The position numbers were made by a program, and so were the translations under genes. The notes beneath the pieces were generated by a model. That model was not told the DNA's origin. It saw only the letters and a list, made by a program, of their open reading frames with translations, and ran no database searches. Shown here one piece after another: positions 28,174 to 37,263 of a stretch of DNA of 64,000 nt. This DNA is from an uncultured Lachnospiraceae bacterium. Lineage in GTDB: Bacteria; Bacillota; Clostridia; Lachnospirales; Lachnospiraceae. The number at the start of each line of letters is the position of its first letter. Position 1 is the first letter of the stretch. The stretch covers positions 1 to 64,000 of the forward strand of contig CANRBX010000005.1 in assembly GCA_947628955.1 (NCBI GenBank), in the 5' to 3' direction.

Positions 28174-28215
28174 AAATCCTCCTGAGGGACGAAGATGTCC
28201 CGCCAGGGGGATTTT
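28174..28215 (+). terminator. Probable terminator hairpin
   Basis: AAATCCTCCTGAGGGAC-GAAGAT-GTCCCGCCAGGGGGATTTT. Confidence 0.6.
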
Positions 28216-28413
28216 ATGCATATGGGGCGCAAAGAGGGAAGCGCAGAACAAAATCACAAAAAGCACAGGGAAGTATTACGAAAAGAACAGAGCAAAATCA
28301 TAATAAGCACAGAGAAGAATGAAAAGAAACACAGAAGGAAATTTTCAGTGAAAGGCCGCAGCCGTGAAAATACAGGATGGCTGCGTGTCATGAGAAAATC
28401 AGGGAGGGATAGT

Positions 28414-30981
28414 ATGGCGGCGTTTGAAAAGATCAAAAGCGGGATGCCCGGACTGGATCAGGTGCTTGATTTCATCCGGCTGGGGGACAATGTGGTGTGG
28501 CAGGTGACAGACCTGGAGGAGTATATCTATTTTGTGCAGCCGTATGTCCGGCAGGCGATCGCGGACAGGAGAAATCTGATCTACATCCGCTTTGCCCAGC
28601 ACCCGCCGATCCTTCAGGAGATGGAGGGCCTGAAGATCTGCCGGTTTGACCCGGATGAGGGCTTTGAGAAATTTACGGTGGATATCCACAATGTGATCAC
28701 CCGGGAGGGCCGCGACGCGTTCTACGTCTTTGACAGCCTCTCGGAGCTGCAGTCGGCGTGGTATACGGATCTGATGATGGGAAATTTTTTCTGCGTGACA
28801 TGTCCTTACCTGTTTCAGCTTGACACGGTCGCCTTTTTCCCGCTGATCCGCGGAAAGCACTCGTTTGAGGCGGTCGCGCGCATCCGGGAGACGACGCAGC
28901 TGCTGCTGGATGTGTACTCGGACGGCGATGTGCGCTACCTGCACCCGCTGAAGGTCTGGAACCGCTATTCGACCACGATGTTCCTCCCACACTGCTGCGG
29001 AAACGGGGACGGCGTGTTTGAACCCCTGACGGACGGCGTGGCCACAAGCCGCTATTACGGGCTGATCCAGGCGGCGGCCGGACATGGACAGGATCAGACG
29101 AGCGACAGCCATGACCGCTTTTTCGCCAGGGCCAGGGCGGATTATCTGAGCGGCCGGTTCACGGAAGAGACGGAAGACATGATCATCGAGAGCACGATGA
29201 CACGCGACAGCCGGATGCACGGCCTGCTGAAGAAATATTTCGAGCCGGCCGACTACTTTGAGGTGCGCGACCGCATGATCGGGAGCGGGGCGATCGGCGG
29301 GAAGGCCTGCGGCATGCTGACCGCGCGCAAGATCGTCGACCGGGCCCTTGAAGGATATCACAAGCATTCAGAACAGCACGATTCGTTCTATATCGGTTCG
29401 GATGTATTTTACACCTATATCGTCTCGAACGGCTGCTGGGCGACGCGCATCCGGCAGAAGACGGAGGAAGGCTTTCTGAGCGCTGCCCAGGAGCTCAAGG
29501 AGGGGCTTTTAAAGGGAAGCTTCCCGAACAACATCCGCGAACAGTTCCGCAATATGCTGGAATATTTCGGGCAGAACCCGATCATCGTGCGCTCGTCGAG
29601 CCTGCTCGAGGACGGATTCGGCAATGCGTTTGCCGGAAAATATGAGTCCGTCTTCTGTCCGAACCGCGGCGAGCCCGAGGAGCGGATGCAGGCGTTCGAG
29701 GACGCCGTGCGCACGGTCTATGCCAGCACGATGGATCCCTCCGCCCTCGAGTACCGCCGGAAACGCGGGCTTGCAGACTGCGACGAGCAGATGGCCGTGC
29801 TGGTGCAGCGCGTGTCCGGCTCCTATTACGGGCCGTATTTTATGCCCTGCACTGCCGGCGTCGGCTACAGCTACAGCGCCTATAAGTGGATGCCGGACAT
29901 GGACCCGGCGGCGGGAATGTTGCGCATCGTCATGGGACTCGGGACCAAGGCGGTGGACCGCACGGAAAATGACTACCCGCGCCTGGTGAACCTCGACCGG
30001 CCGGAGGTGACGATGCTGGTAAAGATTGCGGATAAGCACCGCTTCTCCCAGCACAAGATTGATGTGATCAATATGGCGGAGCGGTGCACGCAGGAGGTGT
30101 CCCTCTCGGCGCTCCTGCCGCATCTGCCGCAGTGGTACAAGAATATGGTTCTGGAACACGACACGGAGGCGGAGGACCGGCTCCGGGAGTCGGGCAGGGC
30201 GCGGGACATCTATTTCGTGAGCTGCCAGCGGCTGCTGTCCAACCGGAAATTTACGTCCATGATGAAGAAAATGCTGCATGAGCTGCAGAAGGCGTACCAG
30301 AACCCGGTCGATATCGAGTACACGGTAAACCTGAGCCAGGGCGGTGATTTTGTCGTGAACCTGCTTCAGTGCCGCCCGCTCTATGTCGGGAAAGACGAGG
30401 TCAGCACGCAGATGCCGGAGAAGGAGCCGGAGAAGGTATTTTTTGAGATCGTAAATTCCTCCATGGGACAGTCGGTGGTGCGGAAGATCGATGTGGTCGT
30501 CCAGGTGGAGCCGAAGGAGTACTATGAATTCCCCTATGCGCAGAAGCAGCGCATTGCAGATGCGATCGGCAGGGTGAACCAGTATTACAAGGGAAAAGAG
30601 AAGCATCTCCTGCTCACCGTTCCCGGGCGCATCGGGACTTCGTCGCCGGAGCTCGGCGTGCCGGTGCGCTTCGTCGACATTTCCGGTTTCTGCGCGATCT
30701 GCGAGGTCACGGACAACCGGGCCGGATACATGCCGGAGCTGAGCTACGGCAGCCATATGTTTCAGGATCTGGTGGAGTCGGAGATCTACTACGGGGCGAT
30801 CTTCGGCGACCGGAGGACCATATGCTATCAGCGTGATTACTTCGCAGGACAGAAGAACATACTGGCTGAAATCTGTCCGGAGGAGGCGGAGCTGTCGAAG
30901 ATCCTGCGGGTCTTTGAGACGGATCATCTGAAGCTCTGGGTGGACGGCGTCAGCAATCATGCGCTGTGCGCGGAGGAATAA
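28414..30981 (+). CDS. Degenerate KaiC/RecA-like domain fused to a PEP-synthase/PPDK-type ATP-binding domain
   Basis: GMPGLDQVLDFIRLGDNVVWQVTDLEEY aligns with KaiC N-termini but lacks a P-loop; IIVRSSSLLEDGFGNAFAGKYESVF is the PPDK_N signature. Start reset to 28414 after agggaggga. Confidence 0.85.
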   Translation: MAAFEKIKSGMPGLDQVLDFIRLGDNVVWQVTDLEEYIYFVQPYVRQAIADRRNLIYIRFAQHPPILQEMEGLKICRFDPDEGFEKFTVDIHNVITREGRDAFYVFDSLSELQSAWYTDLMMGNFFCVTCPYLFQLDTVAFFPLIRGKHSFEAVARIRETTQLLLDVYSDGDVRYLHPLKVWNRYSTTMFLPHCCGNGDGVFEPLTDGVATSRYYGLIQAAAGHGQDQTSDSHDRFFARARADYLSGRFTEETEDMIIESTMTRDSRMHGLLKKYFEPADYFEVRDRMIGSGAIGGKACGMLTARKIVDRALEGYHKHSEQHDSFYIGSDVFYTYIVSNGCWATRIRQKTEEGFLSAAQELKEGLLKGSFPNNIREQFRNMLEYFGQNPIIVRSSSLLEDGFGNAFAGKYESVFCPNRGEPEERMQAFEDAVRTVYASTMDPSALEYRRKRGLADCDEQMAVLVQRVSGSYYGPYFMPCTAGVGYSYSAYKWMPDMDPAAGMLRIVMGLGTKAVDRTENDYPRLVNLDRPEVTMLVKIADKHRFSQHKIDVINMAERCTQEVSLSALLPHLPQWYKNMVLEHDTEAEDRLRESGRARDIYFVSCQRLLSNRKFTSMMKKMLHELQKAYQNPVDIEYTVNLSQGGDFVVNLLQCRPLYVGKDEVSTQMPEKEPEKVFFEIVNSSMGQSVVRKIDVVVQVEPKEYYEFPYAQKQRIADAIGRVNQYYKGKEKHLLLTVPGRIGTSSPELGVPVRFVDISGFCAICEVTDNRAGYMPELSYGSHMFQDLVESEIYYGAIFGDRRTICYQRDYFAGQKNILAEICPEEAELSKILRVFETDHLKLWVDGVSNHALCAEE

Positions 30982-31050
30982 ATCTGGAGGACATCACAGG
31001 CCTGGTCAAGAACGCATCCTGAGGGCCGGTCAGACGGCCGGCCCGGAAAT

Positions 31051-32478
31051 TTACCGGCGGTACACGATACGCCCGCCGCAGACGGTGAAATGGATCTTCC
31101 CGTAAAGCTCCATCCCGGTGAACGGTGTGTTCTCAGATCTGGAGTGATAATTGCCGGCGATAAAGGTCTCGTCAGGGCAGAAGATCACGAGATCTGCGGC
31201 ACATCCGGGCGCGATGGAGCCGTAGAGTGAGCCTGCGGCCGGAGCTGCAGCCTGCTGTGAGCTGCAAAGTGTACCGGCGGCCGGGGCCGCATCCTGCGAT
31301 GCGCTGCAGGCCATATCAGGGCGACTGCCGCAGAAATGCGCATCCTGGAGAGAGGCCGGATTGAATCCGTCCGGACAGCACAGGGGGCCGGATCCGGGAT
31401 CCTGCTGTGCGAGCGCATTGAAGCGGTACAGCCTGGCCGGCCCGACGGTCATTTTCTCCAGAAGCTGCATCATGCTCAGATGACCGGGGCGCACGAGATT
31501 TGTGATGCCGAGCGCCAGAGAGGTCTCCAGGCCGATGATCCCGCTGGGAGCGTCAAAAAAGTCTTCGGTCTGCTTTTCCGCGGTGCTGTGCGGCGCATGG
31601 TCGGTCGCGATCAGGTCGATGGTGCCGTCCTGCAGCCCCTTGATGATGGCCTGCCGGTCCTTCCCGGTGCGCAGCGGCGGGTTCATCTTGGCGTAAGTGC
31701 CGTGTGTGCGTACGGCGTCCTCCGTGAGTGAAAAATGATGCGGTGTCGCCTCTGCGGATACGTGCGCGCCGAGTGCTTTCGCAGTGCGAATGAGCGCCAC
31801 GGAATTTGCAGAGCTGATATGCTGGATGTTGACCGCAGCCCCTGTGTGCAGGGCCAGCATGCAGTCTCTTGCCACCAGGATGTCTTCAGCGACGGAGGGC
31901 GCCGTGCGGTTCGTGCCGCTCTTTTGGATAAATGCCGGGTGCTCTTCGTGGAAGGAGAGAGGAAGGCCGAGCGCTCCGGCACGCTGCATGGCCTCCCAGA
32001 CCAGGGATTCGTCGAGCAGGGGGATGCCGTCGTCGGTGAAGCCGCAGGCTCCGGCTTTCGCGAGAGCCTCAAAATCGGTGAGCTTTTCTCCGCGCAGCCC
32101 CTCTGTGACCGCGGCGGCAAACCGCACCCGGATCTGCTCATCCCGGGCACGCCGCACAAGATCTCCGAGGATGGCCGTGTGATCCACGACAGGCCGCGTG
32201 TTCGCCATGCAGACGACAGTGGTGAAGCCGCCTGCGGCCGCGGCCAGAGAGCCGCTGTGCAGATCCTCCTTCCATGTCTGGCCCGGGTCGCGGAAATGGA
32301 CGTGGACGTCGATAAGCCCCGGAGCGATCATGCAGCCGGAGGCGTCGATGACCTCCTCATTTTTGCAGGGAGCCCCTGGGGCCGTGACCTGCGTGATGAT
32401 TCCGTCTGCAATGCGGATATCCCCGCAGTACTGCTCATGTGTCCCGGGGGAAAGGATCGTACCATTTTTGATCAGCAT
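31051..32478 (-). CDS. pyrC: Dihydroorotase with a low-complexity insertion
   Basis: GLIDVHVHFRDPGQTWKEDLHSGSLAAAAGGFTTVVCMANT, ATDHAPHS, SIAPGCAADLVIF. Confidence 0.93.
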   Translation of the reverse strand: MLIKNGTILSPGTHEQYCGDIRIADGIITQVTAPGAPCKNEEVIDASGCMIAPGLIDVHVHFRDPGQTWKEDLHSGSLAAAAGGFTTVVCMANTRPVVDHTAILGDLVRRARDEQIRVRFAAAVTEGLRGEKLTDFEALAKAGACGFTDDGIPLLDESLVWEAMQRAGALGLPLSFHEEHPAFIQKSGTNRTAPSVAEDILVARDCMLALHTGAAVNIQHISSANSVALIRTAKALGAHVSAEATPHHFSLTEDAVRTHGTYAKMNPPLRTGKDRQAIIKGLQDGTIDLIATDHAPHSTAEKQTEDFFDAPSGIIGLETSLALGITNLVRPGHLSMMQLLEKMTVGPARLYRFNALAQQDPGSGPLCCPDGFNPASLQDAHFCGSRPDMACSASQDAAPAAGTLCSSQQAAAPAAGSLYGSIAPGCAADLVIFCPDETFIAGNYHSRSENTPFTGMELYGKIHFTVCGGRIVYRR

Positions 32479-32668
32479 ATAAACACTCCGTTTCTGTCAG
32501 GATTTTTATAATTTTTATAAAAGTCTTCTTATTATTTTTATGGGGGACATCTGCCGGAACCGAAGCCGCCGGCGCTGTGTATGAAGAATATTTTATGGGA
32601 CAGGGCAGGATGTGTCAAGCGTGTGAAAAAATGTTTGCCATTAAGTCATATTTTAATATAATAAATAC

Positions 32669-32703
32669 TTGAAAATATGACATGAAGAGTGTATAATACA
32701 CTC
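32669..32703 (+). promoter_or_regulatory. Promoter with overlapping palindromic operator
   Basis: TTGAAA (32669-32674), 17-bp spacer, TATAAT (32692-32697) embedded in the perfect palindrome GAGTGTAT-A-ATACACTC (32687-32703). Confidence 0.8.
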
Positions 32704-32726
32704 AGGAGGCGAAAGGAGGATTTGCC

Positions 32727-33065
32727 ATGGCCACAATTTATGAAAAGCTTAAAATGATGAGAGAGAAAGCAGGCCTGCGGCAGGGACAGATTGCGGACTA
32801 TCTGGGAGTGACTCAAACTTTCATATCAAAGGTTGAAACCGGGGAGAGAAACCTCACTGTTGATCAGCTGGAAAGTGTTGTGAATCTTTATGGATATAGT
32901 CTCGCTGCATTTGCGGATATGGAAGAAGACGTCCATCCGATTCAATTTGCTTTCAGAGCACAGGATGTCAGCCAGGAAGATCTGCGTATTATCGCCGATA
33001 TAGGGAAGATTGCAATCAATAGCAGATTCATGGCGAAAGTACTGGGGGAATCGAATGTTGGATAA
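32727..33065 (+). CDS. XRE-family helix-turn-helix regulator (antitoxin-like)
   Basis: MREKAGLRQGQIADYLGVTQTFISKVETGERNLTVDQLESVVNLYG. Confidence 0.93.
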   Translation: MATIYEKLKMMREKAGLRQGQIADYLGVTQTFISKVETGERNLTVDQLESVVNLYGYSLAAFADMEEDVHPIQFAFRAQDVSQEDLRIIADIGKIAINSRFMAKVLGESNVG

Positions 33066-33810
33066 GCTGGATCTTAGCACAAAAGCACAGGAACTAAGGG
33101 AATTGCTGGGAGAAGATGCCAATTCACCGGTTGATATTTTTTCTCTTGCAAACCAGATCAATGGACTTACACTCGTGTTTTATCCTCTCGGAGAAAACAT
33201 CAGTGGAATGTGCGTCCGGGATAAGGAGATAAGACTGATAGCGATTAATTCGACCATGTCATATGGCCGTCAGCGGTTTTCACTTGCCCATGAGTTGTAC
33301 CATCTGTATTTCGACGATGAATCGGGCTTTAATGTTTGCTCTAAAAAACTTGATCCCAAAAGTGAGAATGAAAAGTGCGCGGATCAGTTTGCCTCCTACT
33401 TCCTCGCGCCATACAAGTCTTTGAGGGCAGCAATAAAGAAGGTAAGTGGTGACGGCCAGCTGTCTATGCAGCATGTTATTGCGCTTGAGCAATATTTTGG
33501 GATGAGCCATCTGGCAATGTTCTGGCGACTGGTCTCGGAAGGATATCTTTCTTCTGACAAACTTGAAGATTACAGTTCCGGAGTCATGTCTGCGGCAAGA
33601 TATCTCGGATTTGATGATAAATTGTATAAACCGACACCTGTTGAATTGCAGAAAAGGACGTATGGGCACTATCTGAAGCAGGTAGAAGAGCTGCGGCAAA
33701 AAGAGCTGGTCTCTTCCGGAAAGATCGATGAACTGTTACTTGATGCTTTCCGCGACGATATTGCGTTCGGCCTGGGTGAAAATGATCAGGGAGGAGCGGA
33801 GATTGACTGA
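33055..33810 (+). CDS. ImmA/IrrE family metallopeptidase
   Basis: RFSLAHELYHLYFDDE (HExxH) and ADQFASYFLAP; overlaps the XRE gene. Confidence 0.93.
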   Translation: MLDKLDLSTKAQELRELLGEDANSPVDIFSLANQINGLTLVFYPLGENISGMCVRDKEIRLIAINSTMSYGRQRFSLAHELYHLYFDDESGFNVCSKKLDPKSENEKCADQFASYFLAPYKSLRAAIKKVSGDGQLSMQHVIALEQYFGMSHLAMFWRLVSEGYLSSDKLEDYSSGVMSAARYLGFDDKLYKPTPVELQKRTYGHYLKQVEELRQKELVSSGKIDELLLDAFRDDIAFGLGENDQGGAEID

Positions 33811-33949
33811 GAAGTATTTCTTTGATACAGATTGCCTTTCCGCTTTTCTTTGGGTTCGTGAGGAGAGCATTCTGGCGAGGTTGTATGCGGGAAGAATTAT
33901 TTTGCCCACACAGGTCAGGTATGTGACGGCAGAACGGAGATTTTTATGA
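33803..33949 (+). pseudogene. Truncated remnant of the third gene of the XRE/ImmA cassette (PIN-like)
   Basis: LTEKYFFDTDCLSAFLWVREESILARLYAGRIILPTQV then RYVTAERRFL-stop; translationally coupled with ImmA; ends abruptly at the glycerate kinase gene. Confidence 0.6.
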
Positions 33950-35091
33950 AGGTTGTGATTGCGATTGATTCGTTTAAAGGAAGCATGAGTTCCATGGAGG
34001 CGGGAAACGCGGCCTGCGCGGGGATCCGCAGGGCCTGCGGCGCCAGTGTGATCGTTAAGCCGCTGGCGGACGGCGGCGAGGGCACGACGGAGGCCCTGGT
34101 GGAGGGTCTTGGGGGAAAGTACGTCTCCCTTGAGGTCAGAGGGCCTCTGGGAGGGATGGTTCAGGCAAAGTACGGCATTCTGCCAGACGGAAGGACTGCA
34201 GTTATGGAGATGGCGCAGGCCGCCGGGATCGTTCTGGTAAAGAGAGAAGAGCTTGATCCGTGGAAGGCGACGACGTACGGCGTTGGTGAGATGATCCTGG
34301 ACGCCGTCAGGCGGGGCTGCCGTGAGTTCATCATCGGCATTGGCGGAAGCGCGACGTCGGAGGGCGGTATGGGCATGCTGCGCGCGCTCGGGTATGAGTT
34401 CCTCGACGGGCAGGGAAAACCGATCCGGGACGGCCTGCAGGATCTGGACCGGATCGAGCAGATCCGCGGAGAGCATGTGCCAAAGGAACTGCGGGAATGC
34501 CATTTCCGGATCGCCTGCGATGTGACCAACCCGCTCTGCGGAGAAAACGGCGCAGTTTATGTGTTCGGCCCGCAGAAGGGCGTAAAAGAGAGTGAAAAGC
34601 GGCTGCTGGATGAAAAAATGCGGCATTATGCCAGAAAGACGAGTGAGTTCACGCACCGGGACTGCAGTCTCCTTGAGGGGGCCGGGGCCGCCGGCGGGCT
34701 TGGATTTGCGTTTATGAGCTACCTGCCGGACGCAGAGCTGAGATCCGGCATCGAGATCGTGCTGAAAGCGATCCGCCTGGAGGAAGAAGTGAAGGACGCC
34801 GACATTGTGATCACGGGAGAGGGACGGCTTGATTCCCAGACGGCGATGGGCAAGGTGCCGGTCGGCGTCGCCCGCCTCGCGAAGAAGTACGGCGCGCGGG
34901 TGATCGCCTTTGCGGGAAGCGTGACAGACGGCGCGGCCGAGTGCAACCGGAAGGGAATCGACGCTTTCTTCCCGATCGTGCGCGGCGTGACCACACTGGA
35001 TGAGGCCATGGCGCCGGAGAACGCCCGCAGGAACCTGGAGCTGGCGGCGGAACAGGTATTCCGGCTGCTGTCCGGGGGCAGCGGCAGATAG
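33946..35091 (+). CDS. Glycerate kinase
   Basis: MKVVIAIDSFKGSMSSMEAGNAACAGIRRA, PLADGGEGTTEALVEGLGG, GIGGSATSEGGMGMLRALG. Confidence 0.95.
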   Translation: MKVVIAIDSFKGSMSSMEAGNAACAGIRRACGASVIVKPLADGGEGTTEALVEGLGGKYVSLEVRGPLGGMVQAKYGILPDGRTAVMEMAQAAGIVLVKREELDPWKATTYGVGEMILDAVRRGCREFIIGIGGSATSEGGMGMLRALGYEFLDGQGKPIRDGLQDLDRIEQIRGEHVPKELRECHFRIACDVTNPLCGENGAVYVFGPQKGVKESEKRLLDEKMRHYARKTSEFTHRDCSLLEGAGAAGGLGFAFMSYLPDAELRSGIEIVLKAIRLEEEVKDADIVITGEGRLDSQTAMGKVPVGVARLAKKYGARVIAFAGSVTDGAAECNRKGIDAFFPIVRGVTTLDEAMAPENARRNLELAAEQVFRLLSGGSGR

Positions 35092-35138
35092 AGGACCGGA
35101 TGTACTCAGATCCCGCCAGAACGGCCGCGGCTGACCGT

Positions 35139-35182
35139 TTTTCCGGCCATTTTCCGGCATTTTTCCGGTGTTTTTCCGGTGT
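35139..35182 (+). repeat. 11-bp x4 tandem repeat (TTTTCCGGYRT)
   Basis: TTTTCCGGCCA TTTTCCGGCAT TTTTCCGGTGT TTTTCCGGTGT. Confidence 0.95.
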
Positions 35183-35216
35183 GTCAGGCAATGCGGCAGG
35201 CTTCCTAAAAAAACAG

Positions 35217-35245
35217 TTGAAAAATAGAGCCGGATACGGTAGAAT
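35217..35245 (+). promoter_or_regulatory. Sigma-A-like promoter for efp
   Basis: TTGAAA, 17-bp spacer, TAGAAT. Confidence 0.6.
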
Positions 35246-35305
35246 ATTACAGATAATGTGATTCGATAAATCCTGTTTGGATAACTATAAGGAGGAAAAC
35301 AAAGT

Positions 35306-35863
35306 ATGATTTCAGCAGGCGATTTTAGAAACGGTGTTACCCTGGAGATGGACGGAAATATTTATCAGATTATCGAGTTCCAGCATGTAAAACCAGGAAA
35401 AGGAGCTGCGTTTGTCCGGACGAAGCTGAAAAACATCATTAACGGAGGCGTGGTTGAAAAATCCTTCCGCCCGACTGAGAAATTTCCGCAGGCACGTATC
35501 GACCGTGTGGAGATGCAGTATCTGTACACAGATGGAGATCTGTTCCATTTTATGAATACGGAGACCTATGACCAGATCGCCCTGAATCAGGACGCGATCG
35601 GCGATTCGCTGAAGTTTGTCAAGGAAAATGAGATGGTGAAGATCTGTTCCCACAACGGCAACGTGTTCGCAGTGGAGCCGCCGCTGTTCGTGGAGCTTGA
35701 GGTGACGGACACCGAGCCGGGCTTCAAGGGCGATACGGCGACCGGCGCAACCAAGCCGGCTACGGTGGAGACGGGAGCAGTGGTCTATGTTCCGCTCTTT
35801 GTGGAGACAGGGGACAGGCTTAAGATCGATACCAGGACGGGTGAATATCTGTCCAGAGTATGA
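35306..35863 (+). CDS. efp: Elongation factor P
   Basis: [44 protein letters not shown]...RTGEYLSRV. Confidence 0.97.
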   Translation: MISAGDFRNGVTLEMDGNIYQIIEFQHVKPGKGAAFVRTKLKNIINGGVVEKSFRPTEKFPQARIDRVEMQYLYTDGDLFHFMNTETYDQIALNQDAIGDSLKFVKENEMVKICSHNGNVFAVEPPLFVELEVTDTEPGFKGDTATGATKPATVETGAVVYVPLFVETGDRLKIDTRTGEYLSRV

Positions 35864-35956
35864 CAGCAGGACCAGAATACGGACGCTGCAGCGGGCGGGG
35901 AGAAAATTCTCCCTGCCTGTTTCTTTTTCACTCTTCATACTTTTTTAAAAAATAAC

Positions 35957-35985
35957 TTGCAATATGTGATTAAATGTGATATAGT
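35957..35985 (+). promoter_or_regulatory. Sigma-A-like promoter
   Basis: TTGCAA, 17-bp spacer, TATAGT upstream of the DUF5688-like gene. Confidence 0.6.
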
Positions 35986-36079
35986 CTGAGATGTAAAATC
36001 TGAGCGCAGACGCGCATCACCGTGCGATCGCACAAGTTTTCAATTTTACAGAAATTTATTCAAAAAAGGAGGTTCGTAT

Positions 36080-37066
36080 TTGGAGTATTGCAGTTTTCTG
36101 GAGCACGTCAGAGAAACGGTGCAGAAGAGGCGCGGGGAGAACAGCCGTGTCTGGATAGCGCCGGCGCTAAAGAACAATCAGGAGTGTATGGATATGCTGA
36201 CGATCCTTGACGGGGACGCAAATGTTGCCCCGGCGATCTACATGGAGCCGTATTATCAGCAGTATCTGGCAGGAGAAACGATAGAGAAGATTTCCGAGAG
36301 GATCTTGCAGTACCACAGCACGCATGCAAAAGAGACGAATTACGACATCTCATTTTACAGAGATTTTGAAAAAGTGCGGGACCGCATCGTCTGCCGGCTT
36401 GTGAATTATGAGAAGAATCAGGAGCTGTTAAAAAGAGTACCGCACCGGAGGTTTCTGGATCTTGCGGTGATCTATTACTACCTGCTGGACGACGATACCT
36501 TCGGAAAGGCAGAGATTCTCGTAAAGAATGAACATATGCAGGCCTGGGATTCCGACCCGGAAGAGCTGGACGACGTGGCTGTGAGCAATACGGCGCGCCT
36601 GCTGCCTTATGAGTGCATTTTTATCGCGGATCTGCTCCGCGAGGCGGCCGGAATGGAATTTATACAGGAGGATATGCCGGAGGAAGTGCCGCAGGTCTCG
36701 ATGTATGTCCTGACAAACACGGCCAGGAACTTCGGCGCGGCGGTGATCCTGTACGACACGGTGCTTGAGGCGCTCTCAGAGCAGTTTGGCAACGATTTCT
36801 ATCTCCTGCCCAGCAGCGTGCACGAGTGCATGCTGATCCCGTTGGAAGATCACCTGGATGCAAAAATGCTCAGACAGATGGTCTGCGAGATCAATGAAGA
36901 GTGCGTAGCGGAAGATGAGGTGCTTGGAGATTCTGTGTATCTTTATTCCAGAAGGGAGAGGGCGCTTTCGATCATCGAACCGGATATGAGGGCAAATAAA
37001 AAAACGCACCTGGAGGGAATCGAACCCCCGACACGTGGTACCGGAAACCACTGCTCTATCCCCTGA
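36080..37066 (+). CDS. DUF5688-like protein, C-terminus overlapping antisense tRNA-Arg
   Basis: MEYCSFLEHVRETVQKR...NTARLLPYECIFIADLLREAA...; no stop before the tRNA, so the frame ends inside it. Confidence 0.8.
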   Translation: MEYCSFLEHVRETVQKRRGENSRVWIAPALKNNQECMDMLTILDGDANVAPAIYMEPYYQQYLAGETIEKISERILQYHSTHAKETNYDISFYRDFEKVRDRIVCRLVNYEKNQELLKRVPHRRFLDLAVIYYYLLDDDTFGKAEILVKNEHMQAWDSDPEELDDVAVSNTARLLPYECIFIADLLREAAGMEFIQEDMPEEVPQVSMYVLTNTARNFGAAVILYDTVLEALSEQFGNDFYLLPSSVHECMLIPLEDHLDAKMLRQMVCEINEECVAEDEVLGDSVYLYSRRERALSIIEPDMRANKKTHLEGIEPPTRGTGNHCSIP

Positions 37067-37077
37067 GCTACAGGTGC
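37005..37077 (-). tRNA. tRNA-Arg (CCG anticodon)
   Basis: RC GCACCTGTAGCTCAGGGGATAGAGCAGTGGTTTCCGGTACCACGTGTCGGGGGTTCGATTCCCTCCAGGTGCG; 7-bp acceptor stem, anticodon loop TTCCGGT. Confidence 0.95.
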
Positions 37078-37263
37078 ATTTCAAATCGCTCAATCATATT
37101 AGCACAGTTTTTCTGAAATGTAAAGTGGGCATTTGGTTTTCACGGAAATGTTAGGATTTCCTTAAGAAACGTTTACTTTACATCTTTGTGTAAATATGCT
37201 AAAATTGTCCTGATATTGAATGAGATTTTTCACAGGAAGAATCCGGGCACGGGGGGTAGTATC

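Noticed and set aside
27987-28232. Small minus-strand ORF (81 aa) inside the dispersed repeat
   Set aside because: It reads the repeat itself; the NNPYGII string recurs in the 41273 copy because of the shared DNA, not because of a protein family.
28195-28413. N-terminal extension of the KaiC-like/ATP-grasp ORF
   Set aside because: The upstream ATG falls inside a terminator-like hairpin; an RBS and conserved start occur at 28414.
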